From positions 56,838,881-56,902,880 of the forward strand of contig CM019063.1 in the NCBI GenBank assembly GCA_009667805.1: 64,000 nucleotides of DNA, read 5' to 3'. This document shows, in pieces, positions 44,180 through 56,261 of this stretch; within the stretch, counting starts at the first letter, position 1, and every line of letters starts with the position of its first letter. Below the pieces are notes generated by a model. That model worked only from the letters and a program-made list of their open reading frames with translations, ran no database searches and was not told the origin of the DNA. Origin of the DNA: Leptobrachium leishanense (taxonomy: Eukaryota > Chordata > Amphibia > Anura > Megophryidae). The position numbers and the translations under genes are program-made.

Positions 44180-47100
44180 TATTCGTACATTTTTATGTTC
44201 TACAATTGGTGCTGTATTTTGCCAAAATCTTTGCACACCTATGCATGGGGGGCATGGGTGTACTCAGGAGATCTTGCAGAAAACAACCTGGAGAGTTTTC
44301 ATGCAGTAACAAACAACAGTGTCTGCTAAGGCTAGGGTCAGACGAGCGTGATTTCTACGGACTGTACGTCCGTGCAGTACGGACATCGTCAGTACGGAAG
44401 ACGCAGTAGTGGTCACACAGTCCGTTTTTTCACTGACATTTATTTTTTGACAGATGTAGGAGGGACAATAAATTCAATTGCAAAACCATTTTGTCCGTGA
44501 AAAATGCAGGACGTATAAATGCAGTCCGTCTGACCACGTTCCATCACTCACACACAAAGCTATGCAGACGTTGCGGACGCAGCGCACTTTGTGCGGCCGT
44601 TCTAGCGGTTCTACGTTCTTGCCTGCCTTGCGTCCGTGGGCCGCGGCCGTTGTGCGTCCGCAGTTCAGTGCGGACGTACTTCGTGTGTCGGGCTCCATTG
44701 GACTTTATGTCATGCTATCACGGACGTACTTTTAGGCGCGATCACGGACGTGAACACTACGCTCGTCTGACCCTAGCCTAAATCACAGTCCAAAACTACT
44801 GTGGGCGTAAAAATCTGAAATTTGAAAAATTACCGCCACACACCTTGTTGCCAAATGTTTTGGGCTAAAACCGTTGCATCCATGGCATCAAAGCACTCCA
44901 TATGCAATACCTTGGGGTGTCAACATAACAAATATAAACAATTTTCTGGCAATAATTCAAACTGGGGTATGCGGTAGACCCAAAACCAAAGATAGGCCTA
45001 GCTGAAGAAATAATCTCAATTTCAACTCTAATGACAAAGTCATAAAAATTGTATTTGAACCTTCCCAAAATCCTGGCAAACCTAGGCATGGGGGGCATGG
45101 GTGTACTCAGGAGATCTTGCAGAAAACAACCTGGAGAGTTTTCATGCAGTAACAAACAACAGTGTCTGCTAAATCACAGTCCAAAACTACTGTGGGCGTA
45201 AAAATCTGAAAATTGAAAAATTACCGCCACACACCTTCTCAAATGTTTTGGGCTAAAACCGTTGCATCCATGGCATCAAAGCACTCCATATGCAATACCT
45301 TGGGGTGTCAACATAACAAATATAAACAATTTTCTGGCAATAATTCAAACTGGGGTATGCGGTAGACCCAAAACCAAAGCTAGGCCTAGCTGAAGAAATA
45401 ATCTCAATTTCAACTCCAATGACAAAGTCATAAAAATTGTATTTGAACCTTCCCAAAATCCTGGCAAACCTATGCATGGGGGGCATGGGTGTACTCAGGA
45501 GACCTTGCAGAAAACAACCTGGAGAGTTTTCATGCAGTAAAAAACAACAGTGTCTCCTAAATCACAGTCCAAAACTGATGTGGGTGTGAAAATGAAAAAT
45601 GACCACCAAACAGTATCTAATTTGTTTGGAGCAAACGGATGCATCCATAGCATAAAAACACTCCATTTACAATACTTTGGGTGTTAGCTTACCAAATATA
45701 TGCACGTTCATAAAACTGGGGTATGTAAAAAGGCCCCTAAAAAGAAGATAAGCAAAGAAGATACTGTATGTCAAATTAGAAAATTGACAAGCACATGTCA
45801 AAGATTGGCGTAGCACCCCAAAAACAACAGAACAAATCTATATATGGGTGGTATCAATTTACTCAGAAGATGTTGCTGAACATATTTTGGGGTGTTTTTT
45901 GGCAGTAACCCATAACTGGATTTGACAATTCATGCCTAAAGTACAATGTGTGTGAAAAAATAACACAAAAAGTGACTACCTGAAAGTTTGACAAAGAGCT
46001 AGTGCATGGAAAGTGTTAAAATACAACTCTTTGAAGCACCCTAGGGTGTGCCCTTTCTAAAAATATATGGTTTGATGGGGGTAAATTACTTTGGCCGGCT
46101 TCAAAAATGTCCCAAATAGGACATGGGTGCATGATGACGAAATGTGAAAATTCCAAGTTGGAAAACTGAAATGCGCACCCCCCAAATAAGGCCTTTTAGC
46201 CCCCAAATGACCCGACATACCTATACATGGGTGGTATCAATTTACTCAGAAGATGTTGCTGAACATATTTTGGGGTGTTTTTGGCAGTAACCCATAACTG
46301 GATTTGACAATTCATGCCTAAAGTACAATGTGTGTGAAAAAATAACACAAAAAGTGACTACCTGAAAGATTGACAAAGAGCTAGTGCATGGAAAGTGTTA
46401 AAATACAACTCTTTGAAGCACCCTAGGGTGTGCCCTTTCTAAAAATATATGGTTTGATGGGGTAAATTACTTTGGCCGGCTTCAAAAATGTCCCAAATAG
46501 GACATGGGTGCATGATGACGAAATGTGAAAATTCCAAGTTGGAAAACTGAAATGCGCACCCCCCAAATAAGGCCTTTTAGCCCCCAAATGACCCGACATA
46601 CCTATACATGGGTGGTATCAATTTACTCAGAAGATGTTGCTGAACATATTTTGGGGTGTTTTTTGGCAGTAACCCATAACTGGATTTGACAATTCATGCC
46701 TAAAGTACAATGTGTGTGAAAAAATAACACAAAAAGTGACTACCTGAAAGTTTGACAAAGAGCTAGTGCATGGAAAGTGTTAAAATACAACTCTTTGAAG
46801 CACCCTAGGGTGTGCCCTTTCTAAAAATATATGGTTTGATGGGGGTAAATTACTTTGGCCGGCTTCAAAAATGTCCCAAATAGGACATGGGTGCATGATG
46901 ACGAAATGTGAAAATTCCAAGTTGGAAAACTGAAATGCGCACCCCCCAAATAAGGCCTTTTAGCCCCCAAATGACCCGACATACCTATACATGGGTGGTA
47001 TCAATTTACTCAGAAGATGTTGCTGAACATATTTTGGGGTGTTTTTGGCAGTAACCCATAACTGGATTTGACAATTCATGCCTAAAGTACAATGTGTGTG

Positions 47101-48600
47101 AAAAAATAACACAAAAAGTGACTACCTGAAAGATTGACAAAGAGCTAGTGCATGGAAAGTGTTAAAATACAACTCTTTGAAGCACCCTAGGGTGTGCCCT
47201 TTCTAAAAATATATGGTTTGATGGGGGTAAATTACTTTGGCCGGCTTCAAAAATGTCCCAAATAGGACATGGGTGCATGATGACGAAATGTGAAAATTCC
47301 AAGTTGGAAAACTGAAATGCGCACCCCCCAAATAAGGCCTTTTAGCCCCCAAATGACCCGACATACCTATACATGGGTGGTATCAATTTACTCAGAAGAT
47401 GTTGCTGAACATATTTTGGGGTGTTTTTTGGCAGTAACCCATAACTGGATTTGACAATTCATGCCTAAAGTACAATGTGTGTGAAAAAATAACACAAAAA
47501 GTGACTACCTGAAAGTTTGACAAAGAGCTAGTGCATGGAAAGTGTTAAAATACAACTCTTTGAAGCACCCTAGGGTGTGCCCTTTCTAAAAATATATGGT
47601 TTGATGGGGGTAAATTACTTTGGCCGGCTTCAAAAATGTCCCAAATAGGACATGGGTGCATGATGACGAAATGTGAAAATTCCAAGTTGGAAAACTGAAA
47701 TGCGCACCCCCCAAATAAGGCCTTTTAGCCCCCAAATGACCCGACATACCTATACATGGGTGGTATCAATTTACTCAGAAGATGTTGCTGAACATATTTT
47801 GGGGTGTTTTTTGGCAGTAACCCATAACTGGATTTGACAATTCATGCCTAAAGTACAATGTGTGTGAAAAAATAACACAAAAAGTGACTACCTGAAAGAT
47901 TGACAAAGAGCTAGTGCATGGAAAGTGTTAAAATACAACTCTTTGAAGCACCCTAGGGTGTGCCCTTTCTAAAAATATATGGTTTGATGGGGGTAAATTA
48001 CTTTGGCCGGCTTCAAAAATGTCCCAAATAGGACATGGGTGCATGATGACGAAATGTGAAAATTCCAAGTTGGAAAACTGAAATGCGCACCCCCCAAATA
48101 AGGCCTTTTAGCCCCCAAATGACCCGACATACCTATACATGGGTGGTATCAATTTACTCAGAAGATGTTGCTGAACATATTTTGGGGTGTTTTTTGGCAG
48201 TAACCCATAACTGGATTTGACAATTCATGCCTAAAGTACAATGTGTGTGAAAAAATAACACAAAAAGTGACTACCTGAAAGATTGACAAAGAGCTAGTGC
48301 ATGGAAAGTGTTAAAATACAACTCTTTGAAGCACCCTAGGGTGTGCCCTTTCTAAAAATATATGGTTTGATGAGGGTAAATTACTTTGGCCGGCTTCAAA
48401 AATGTCCCAAATAGGACATGGGTGCATGATGACGAAATGTGAAAATTCCAAGTTGGAAAACTGAAATGCGCACCCCCCAAATAAGGCCTTTTAGCCCCCA
48501 AATGACCCGACATACCTATACTTGGGTGGTATCAATTTACTCAGAAGATGTTGCTGAACATATTTTGGGGTGCTTTTTGGCAGTAAACCTTAAAGTTCAC
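44180..48600. repeat. Tandem satellite, about 12 units of about 383 bp
   Basis: Units carry the anchor CATGGGTGGTATCAATTTAC (or GCATGGGTGTACTCAGG in the first three). Anchors lie at about 44241, 45084, 45472, 45844, 46227, 46608, 46991, 47373, 47756, 48139 and 48522. The spacing is 381-388, except the first interval, which contains a 449-bp MITE. The last seven units are nearly identical; the first three are a diverged subtype. No coding frame is maintained. Confidence 0.96.
44330..44778. mobile_element. Harbinger-type MITE, copy 2 (GGCTAGGGTCAGAC ends)
   Basis: Perfect terminal GGCTAGGGTCAGACGAGCG with its complement at the right, and TAA on both sides (44327-44329, 44779-44781). The neighbouring satellite unit reads GTCTGCTAAATCACAG uninterrupted (about 45160-45175), giving the empty site directly. 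Related to 6326-6752. Confidence 0.96.
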
Positions 48601-49536
48601 AGTACATGTATTCTTAAATTGCGTTCAAAAAAAAAAAATCACCAAAATTTTTTTTTTTTTCAAACTTTGGCATAGATTTGTGGTAAAATGGTTTGCATGG
48701 AAAGAGTCAAAATACCCCAAGTTTAATACCTTGATTTGTGTACTTTAAAAAAATATGTATATGTGGAGGGTTATTCAGGAATTAGTGACAGATATCAGTG
48801 TTACAATGTCACTATCACTAGTTTTGAAAATAAACTCTTTGGAAATGGCAAAGTGCTACTTGCACTTATTGTTGCATAAAATAAGGAAAAAGCGAGGAAT
48901 ATGTAAACATTGGGTATTGCTAAACTCAGTACTAAATTTAGAAACTACTAAGGAATAAAAATTTTTTTGACGGTTGTTGATACATAAGAAATTTTGGGGG
49001 TCAAAGTTCGAAAAAGTGGTGTTTTTTTCAATTTTTGTGTCATATTTCACAATATTTTTTATAGTAAATTATATGAAATGATGAAAAAAATGGTATCTTT
49101 ATAAAGTCCATTTAGTGACGAGAAAAACAGTGTAAAATATGTGTGGGTTACATAAACGAGTAAGAGGAAAATTGACGTAAACACTAAGAGCGCAGAAACA
49201 TAAAAACAGCTGCGGTCACGAACGGACGGATTTGTGTAAAACCGCCCGGTCACTAAGGGGTTAAGGTAAATTGATGTCAATTAAGGTTCTTAATTCTGAT
49301 TGGCCGAATCCCGTTAAAAAAACAGTCCGCGCACTGATCTACATGCGCAACGTTACTGCGCGTGTATTACACTTTGTTTTGCGCGTCGTTTTTACGAACG
49401 CTATTTTTTGACGGATGAGAAAATGTGTTCGGATCGGAATATCACGTTAATTTTCGCGCGATAACGCTGGACGATGCGCGCAAAAAAATTAGCGCTGCGC
49501 GAACTAAATTGTGCGAAGAATGTAATAGGGGCCTTA

Positions 49537-50950
49537 TTTTTTTAGGACTTCAAATCACCAATGCGCTAACTGTAAGGTATTTCTCATGGGTTAAGCGTGA
49601 GGGATGTAATATGGGGAGCACATGTTAATGTCACTTATCTTAGTGTTAACGCTTACATATCTGGACGCTAACTGTAGCGACAACTATGGAATTTAGCCGT
49701 ATAACTGTAAAGTGGTCATGATGAGTAGTGTGTCCCTTTAAAATATAAAATCTGAATGTTTTTGGTTTGACTTCATTGCTCTGAGATAAAAGCTCTTAGA
49801 TTGGGTAATGACTATTGCGTAACGCTATGACCTCAGTCCTGTCATCCTTTATAAGGTTATTGTTTATTGCGTATTTATATGATCCTGCACAAGGTTATAT
49901 TTTATTGTGTACCGGTTGTTTTGGACCAGTGTCAACCCCTAGTTGTATAAAAGAGTAAAAAGCCTTCAGCGCTATATTAAAATGAAAAGAACACACAAAG
50001 TGCAGTTTTTTGTTAATACGAAACACGATATAAAATTCTTAATGAGATTTTAAGCAGCGACCTGGAAAACGAAGGGGGGGGGGCTTGTGTGACAAAAATG
50101 AAAGAAGTGAGGTGGAGGTCATGCTTGATGATCTGAAAACAAATAAGAAAGGCAACAAATCAATTAAAACAAATGGCATGATCAACACAATCTACTGAAA
50201 GCGAGAAAGAACATAATGTTCTTTATGGGCAGATAGAGGGACATTCCTTTTTATTTCCAGTTTTATACACAGCCTCAGGTTCCATATTCATTTTCCATGT
50301 ATCCTGTCTCTCAATTACTGCAGGATCAAACGATATGTAAATTGACTTTGCAACTATTTAACCCCTTCACTACCAAGTGACCGCCCCCCCCCCCCCCCAT
50401 AAAAACACTGTCAAGAATCAAGTTTTTTTATGGAATATTATTTTTAATTGAATATAAATATGTATACATAAGAAATATGTGGGAATATTCCCAATGAATT
50501 CCTTACTATAATAACCTATTTGACAGGGAGATGTCGACATCTACTGGCCAAATGGAGTTACTGCAGTTCTTGGCTTAATACAGGAACAGCTGGAGAGATG
50601 TCATTCAGACATTCCCAGCTGGTTTTAAAAAGTGTTAGATCCTCAGGTATCATGCCCACAGCGCTAAAACTGTAGGAGATTGTTCTGAAGCTCAAATTCA
50701 AATGAAATTTAATTGTAATGATACAGAGTTCCTCTTTAGTCCACACTCTTTCAAGTCAAAATACCATTCAGCACATCCCTCCAGCACAACGGTAGAGAAG
50801 TCTCGACTTTACGAGAAGCGGGTTCATCCTAACCACCAGGTCGCTGCTCTACAATCATGGAAAGACGACTCGATCCCACTCAGAAGACGCCACCAGCGAG
50901 TGTCCTTGGGCAAAACACCTAACGATATGGATGCGCCTACCTCACAAAAT
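49537..50950. other. Mostly unrecognised sequence
   Basis: No gene is seen. TTAACCCCTTCACTACCAAG followed by TGACCG (about 50358-50384) looks like a lone piggyBac-type end, followed by a C-run (50384-50398). At about 50780-50945, GAGTGTCCTTGGGCAAAACA resembles the body of a tRNA-derived SINE, but I cannot place its head or tail. Confidence 0.35.
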
Positions 50951-51529
50951 ACATGGGCCCCTATTACGTTCTTCGCGCATTTGGTTTTGCGTGCGAAAAT
51001 GCGCATTTGTGCGATGGGCAAAACCCTTTGCGCAGAACGTCATATTACAACGCTCGCGCAAACGACACACGTTATCGTCTAACACGGATGGAGCTGCGCG
51101 AGCGTGATGAACTGTGCGCATCCTATACTTAACATTGTGAGCGCAAATTCGTTCGTGCGCTGATACGCGGCTGGTATTACAATCAATGCGCATCTTTTAA
51201 GTCGACTACTGATGACCGAGTCGTACGCAGGGAGACAATAAGTACTGAAAAATACACAAACACATAACTGTGGAATAATATATATATTTATTATATATAG
51301 GCCACAGCTAAAAACTCCACACAATAACCCACCACCATGACATAAAAATTTCCATAACAAAAATAAAACAATAACCCAGTGCTGAAAGAGGACTCCCCAC
51401 AACCACCACACACCCCCAAACCAACCAACCACAAAAACTTCCCAAATCCCAACCATCTGACCAAAATTATCCTAAATAAAAAGGAACCCCTAGCCAGCAC
51501 TGCCTACAAGCCCCCGCCACGAGCTCCTC

Positions 51530-52524
51530 ACATAACCACGAGCTCCCCCACCAAGAAAAAACAGGGCTTGTTCAATCCCCTCCTTGAGACCCAGGATGAA
51601 CAGATCCTAGCCCACATCAGTCAGGTGAACACCATCCGCCATGAAATAACACGCCGCATCTTCCACTTCAAAGGGTAGATGCCGCATCTTCCTCTTCAAA
51701 GGGTAGATGCTGCACCACCACACCATCCATCCGTACCACTGTCCATGGTGACCACTCCCTCAACTGCCGCAGATCCTCCTGCATCTGCTCCAGCAGCACA
51801 CCAAGAGGGACCACACCCAAATCCCTCAGCTGCCGCAGATCCGCTTTCATTTGCTCCAGCAACTTTCGTGAGGGACCACTCCCAAATCCCTCAAATGTCG
51901 CAGATCCGCCTACATCTGCTCCAGTAGCACACCAAGAGGGACCACACCCAAATCCCTCAGCTGCCGCAGATCCGCCTGCATCTGCTCCAGCAACTTTCCG
52001 TGAGGGACCACTCCCAAATCCCTCAACTGCCACAGATCCACCTGCATCTGCTCCAGCAGCACACCAAGAGGGACCACACCCAAATCCCTCAGCTGCCGCA
52101 GATCCGCCTGCATCCGCTCCAGCAACTTTCCGTGAGGGACCACTCCCAAATCCCTCAACTGCCGCAGATCCACCTGCATCTGCTCCAGCAGCACACCAAG
52201 AGGGACCACACCCAAATCGTTCCCTCTCATGTGTACAACCAGCACATGGGGAACTTCACCGTGCCTAAGGACACCCCAAACCGTCGGCTTAAACTCCTCC
52301 CATAGGAGTCCACGGATTCCGAGCCACTGTACCCGTGTTGCCGACCCATGCAAACCCATCTGTACTCCAGATGTTCGCACCAACGCCCTTCTCCTTGCCC
52401 AAAAAAACAACGAATCTCCAACGATCCATACAACTCTCGAAGGATCTGCAAAAAACAAAAACAAATTACCAACATCTCCACCACACAAAATACTCAGAAA
52501 AAACTCTCCGCCAAACCACCACAC
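51530..52524 (-). pseudogene. Ngaro SGNH hydrolase with in-frame repeat expansion
   Basis: Accessory esterase/lipase-like protein known from vertebrate Ngaro elements; its role there is unclear. The catalytic signatures are VVWIVGDSLFFWA (nucleophile Ser in GDS, about 52411-52413), VLVVHMRGNDLG (oxyanion Asn in GND, about 52216-52224) and DGVHLTDVG (Asp-x-x-His, about 51612-51638). Between GND and DGVH, where the family has one helical segment, about seven tandem copies of a 22-residue unit occur. A stop in one unit (about 51908), a one-base deletion (about 51864) and a stop after DGVHLTDVG break the frame. Confidence 0.88.
51770..52213 (-). repeat. 66-bp coding minisatellite in the hydrolase gene
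   Basis: The unit encodes DLGVVPLGVLLEQMQVDLRQ plus LR (22 residues, 66 bp). Units alternate between a PLGV type and a PHGK type, making a 132-bp higher-order repeat. The period is a multiple of three, so the frame is kept. Confidence 0.93.
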
Positions 52525-52825
52525 ACCCTACCAAATAAACGATGTTCATACCCGCAAAGAAAACATAACATAAACAATGACCATACTCCTCGCCTCCAAA
52601 TCCTCCAACCCCCAAACTTCTCCACAAACACCAAACATATATACAAAGATAAAATAGAATAAATATATATATTCCATATAAAAGGTATAAATTCATATTC
52701 TATGTAAAAAGTTTGATTTTCTTTTCTTATGTTTTTCACTTTATAAAATAAAAAAAAAACAGAACAGATCATACAGCAGACTTTTCTCCCCATAACCTCC
52801 TAGTATTAACAAGTGTTTCCAAAAT

Positions 52826-53637
52826 TCATAACACCAAACCTGGACGTATGTAGGACTGAAAAGCCCTCGAGTTCCATCTTCCCAATTCTTGAATTTTCGC
52901 TGCCGACAAACCCAACCTTGAAGCGTCTGTTGCTGCCCCAATACGAAAAGAGTGAGAACCAAATTCTTCCGGATTTCTCCCTAAACTCAACAAACCCTTC
53001 TTAAAAATAGTAACAAACTGATACCTCAATAAAGCTGACCCGTCCGCGTGACATAAAAAGGCCACTCCAGACTCCACCCGTACCTCCAGAAATTCCTTAA
53101 CGTTCTTCACTGGACAAACCACGCAGTTATCCACACTGGATAAACCAACTCTACGCCCCCTACCCAACTGATCAGACTTGGAGTTAGAAACCCAAATAAC
53201 AATTTCCGTAACTCCCAACCAAACCGCATCAGCTCCCAAACCACCACCTCCTCTCCTAGAATTGCACACCAGCTCACCCACTCGAACCTGATAACAAAAA
53301 CCTTGGTGACATCTCTTTTCCCCGATACCTGGAAAAGGAAAGCCAAGGCGGCCAATGACTGCCGTACCACCCCAGGAGATGCCCCTGATTCGAATAACCG
53401 AATAAGGTATGCCCTAAGCAAACTCTCCTCATCCAATCCACCCACCGAAACGTACCTGAACCATTCAACCAATGCGTCCCAATCCCTCCAAACTCGCAAG
53501 TAGGCCTTCCAAAAGGACTCAGACAAAGAACCTCTCACCCATCTTCCAAAAATTCCGAGCCTAGCTGCCAAAGGCCCTCCGGACAAGGGGTGCCCACCTC
53601 CTCCGCCAATGGAGCCAGGAAACGAAACCTGTTCCAC
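52826..53637 (-). pseudogene. Ngaro tyrosine recombinase
   Basis: Phage-integrase-type recombinase that inserts the circular DNA form. The N-terminal SAM-like region is at 53230-53560 (FWKAYLRVWRDWDALVEW, LLRAYLIRLFESGASPGV, ALAFLFQVSG). The catalytic domain follows in another frame from 53281: SKSDQLGRGRRV (probable first Arg) and SHSFRIGAATDASRLGLS (HxxR, His at about 52952-52954). It ends IQELGRWNSRAFQSYIRP (nucleophile Tyr at about 52850-52852). The catalytic set looks complete, but the two halves are out of frame near 53190-53250. Confidence 0.92.
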
Positions 53638-54870
53638 TGCAAACGAGACAAAGCATCCGCTACTGAGTTAAGGTGACCCGGAACATGACGTGCCCTTGCA
53701 TAAAACATTAAATTTACGACAAAGCAACGCAAACCTCTTCAGCAATCCGATGACTGGCAATGATGAAACCGACAAAGAATCAACCGCCGACACCACCGCC
53801 ATGTTGTCAGAACGGAACAGAATCCTTTTCCCCTCCAGAGCACCTCCCCACAGCTCCAAGGCCACCACTAATGGAAACAACTCCAAAAATGACCAACTTC
53901 CGCACCAATGAAGATGCCAACCAACGATCAGGCCAACGAGAAGCACAGCAACGCCCCCCAAAATATACCCCAAAACCAACACCTCCTGAGGCGTCCGTGA
54001 AAAAAATTCCAGTTCCTTCACCAAAACCTCTTTCGAAGAGAATATGGCCACCCCATTAAACAAAACCAAAAAGGATCTCCACACTTCCAAATCTTCCTTC
54101 ATGGCACCAGATGGTCTAACAAAATGATGACCTTCCCGAATACCCCGTGTCGCCAAAGCCAATCCACGTAAAAAGACTCTTCCAACCGGAATGACCCTGC
54201 ACACAAAATTCAAACGACCAATCAGCGATTGCAGCGCTCTCAACTGCAATTTCCTAACTGACAGGGCCCCCTCAGAAGCCAAAGGAACACCAAATCGGTG
54301 TGCCACCCACTGAAAAGAACGAAGAATGTGCAGACACTCTCCTGTCCCTTCCCTACACACGCACAGAAAATCATCCAGATAATGTGTCAGCTTATCCGAC
54401 CCTGCCACTTCACGGCCCACCCATTCCAAAAATGTACTGAAACATTCGAAAAAGGAACAGGAAATGGAATAACCCATAGGCAAACATAGATCCACATAAA
54501 ATTTGCCTTCAAACCAAAATCCCAGAAGATGACGACACGAAGGATGAATAGGTAATAGCCGAAAAGCCGACTCAATATCCACCTTAGCCATCAAAGCCCC
54601 CTTTCCTGCATCACGGACCAAACTGACTGTGGCATCAAATGACACGTATGACACCGAGGCCAAGTCCTCAGCAATATCATCATTCACCGATCCCTCCCAG
54701 TGGAAAGGATAAATGATGAATCAAATGAAACTCTCCTGCCTTCCGCTTCGGCACAACCCCCAAAGGGGATATCTTCAAATCCCGCACCGGAGGAGACGAG
54801 AATGGACCTGCCATCCTACCAGCCCCAATTTCCTTAAACACCTACTCCCGAACTACCTCCGGATACACTC
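53535..54870 (-). pseudogene. Ngaro reverse transcriptase-RNase H
   Basis: RT of the DIRS/Ngaro group. The upstream part (54700-54860) has ISPLGVVPKRKAGEFHLIHH and is out of frame with the rest. The long frame 53668-54687 shows AKVDIESAFRLLPIHP (first Asp), DLCLPMGYSISCSFFECFST and HYLDDFLCV (catalytic pair, about 54370-54381). RNase H follows, with ILFRSDNMAVVSAVDSLS. Its last block, RHVPGHLNSVADALSRLQW, lies in a third frame (53535-53732). Stops or frame changes near 54690 and 53700. Confidence 0.92.
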
Positions 54871-56085
54871 TAGCCGACTTTAATTTTTTTTTTTTTAACT
54901 TGCGACCCCCTAGCCTTACCACAAAAGTAATCCGAAAACCATCACCAAAACCATCTCATAAAAACTCTGCATCCCTAAGTCTTCCGTAAAGCCTTAGCCA
55001 CGGTAACATCGCGTCGAGTTTCACTGGGGAAGCTCCCCTCTCCAGACCCTCCAAAAAGGCAGACCTCCTTGTCTTGCCCTCTTAAAACATCTGGACAATG
55101 AATGCAATCCTCCACAATTTGAACATTCGTGCTTGAACCTGCACCCAGAACCAAACTTGCACTGACCCTCATTAAACTGCCAGCATGATCCCTTTTTAAC
55201 ACCTGCCGGTGGGGACCAAGAGCTCCACCAGCTCTCACAACTGGCCCACCTGCAACCTTCCATGCTTGAGCCAAATCCACTCCCTGGTTCACACCCCCTG
55301 GTGAAACCGACCAAGCCTCAAAGGCCCCCTGTAAAAAAGACATGAAAGAACTCACATCACCACCATTTCCATTACCTATTGCCACACGAGGTCCACCCGA
55401 ACTTCCTGGAACCTCCTGTGCCACAGTTTCCGAACCCCCCACACCAACTCCACCGACTCCAGCAGCCTGGAAACCACCAACCGGCTGTGGACTCCTCTCC
55501 CGAACCATTGGAACTGTGGATGAAAAAACATTTGTGCGATGAGCCTCAGAACCCTAAGTACCAAAATCATTAAATCGCTCGCTCACACCACAATCCGGAG
55601 CCCCATCAGCTCCACCATCTGAACACCAATTTACTTTGACCTCCTGAGTGACCTCATCCCACACAACAACACCCTGTGCCACACCACTGTCCACACCCCC
55701 ATCCACCAACTGCCTTACCGCCGAAACATCAGTCCCTGAGACAGCCCTTGCTCCACCTCTGGGACCCCTGGAGGACCAAGAACTCTTCTTCTCCCTGAGG
55801 AACTCCTCGACCTCCGCACTCCTTCTCTCCTGGTAGCGCTCACCACACCACCCCTCCGACCAGAAGGATCCTTAGCCCCCGATACCAGCCTTGAGCTCCT
55901 ACCTTCCACACGTCTGGAAGCGCTCACGCAGGCCTCATTCCCAACTGCGTCACCACCAGCCAACATCCGCTGAACCAACCGTCCTCAGCCTCTCACAGCC
56001 TCCAATCTCAACCTCTCAGTTGCTGATTCACCACTGGATTCGCCTCCCGGACTGAACCGCTCCGGAGGCCTCGAAATCCTGGCAG

Positions 56086-56261
56086 TGTCACATTCCCACG
56101 TTCCAACCCTGTCTCCCTGCCCTCTGTATTCCTTATTTCTGTGTTTCCCTGTGCTGAAATTTGCTGAAGATTCAGACGACTCAGAAGACTGAGTGTGTCT
56201 TGTTTTGTTTTTTTTGGATTTTTGTAGGTGCCCTGAGGTCACCTTTTTCGGAGGGGGCTAC
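56086..56261 (+). repeat. Extra LTR start joined to internal 3' end
   Basis: 56086-56156 matches the first 71 bases of the LTR with three differences (TGTCACATTCCC against TGACACGTTCCC, and TTATTTCTG against TTATGTCTG). 56157-56261 matches 58901-59005, including the gag stop and the GGAGGGGGCTAC polypurine tract. The join is abrupt at GTGCTG/AAATTTG. Confidence 0.93.

Larger units (their letters stand above)
42094..49260 (+). mobile_element. piggyBac-like element with expanded interior
   Basis: TTAA is duplicated on both sides (42090-42093, 49261-49264), as in piggyBac. The ends are CCCCTTCCCGACCGCGG (left) and the complement of CCCCTTAGTGACCGGGCGG (right). From left to right it contains a hairpin cluster, A-rich and telomere-like repeats, a leader, a truncated transposase, a satellite of about 12 units of 383 bp with a MITE inside, and a unique right end (48600-49260). 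At 7.2 kb it is long for the family, mainly because of repeats. Confidence 0.9.
41620..49533. mobile_element. Harbinger-type MITE, copy B, split by piggyBac
   Basis: Left part 41620-42089 begins GGGCCCTATTACATTCCTCG; right part 49265-49533 ends GAATGTAATAGGGGCC. TTA flanks both sides (41617-41619, 49534-49536). The split is at a TTAA that is single in copy C (GTCAATTAAGG near 60410), proving insertion. Confidence 0.92.

Noticed and set aside
43509..44329. Host gene derived from piggyBac
   Set aside because: It lies inside a TTAA-bounded element, is frameshifted near 43970 and lacks the catalytic triad.
50780..50945. tRNA gene or complete SINE
   Set aside because: GTGTCCTTGGGCAA-like text suggests a SINE body, but no cloverleaf, clear B box, tail or duplication could be found.
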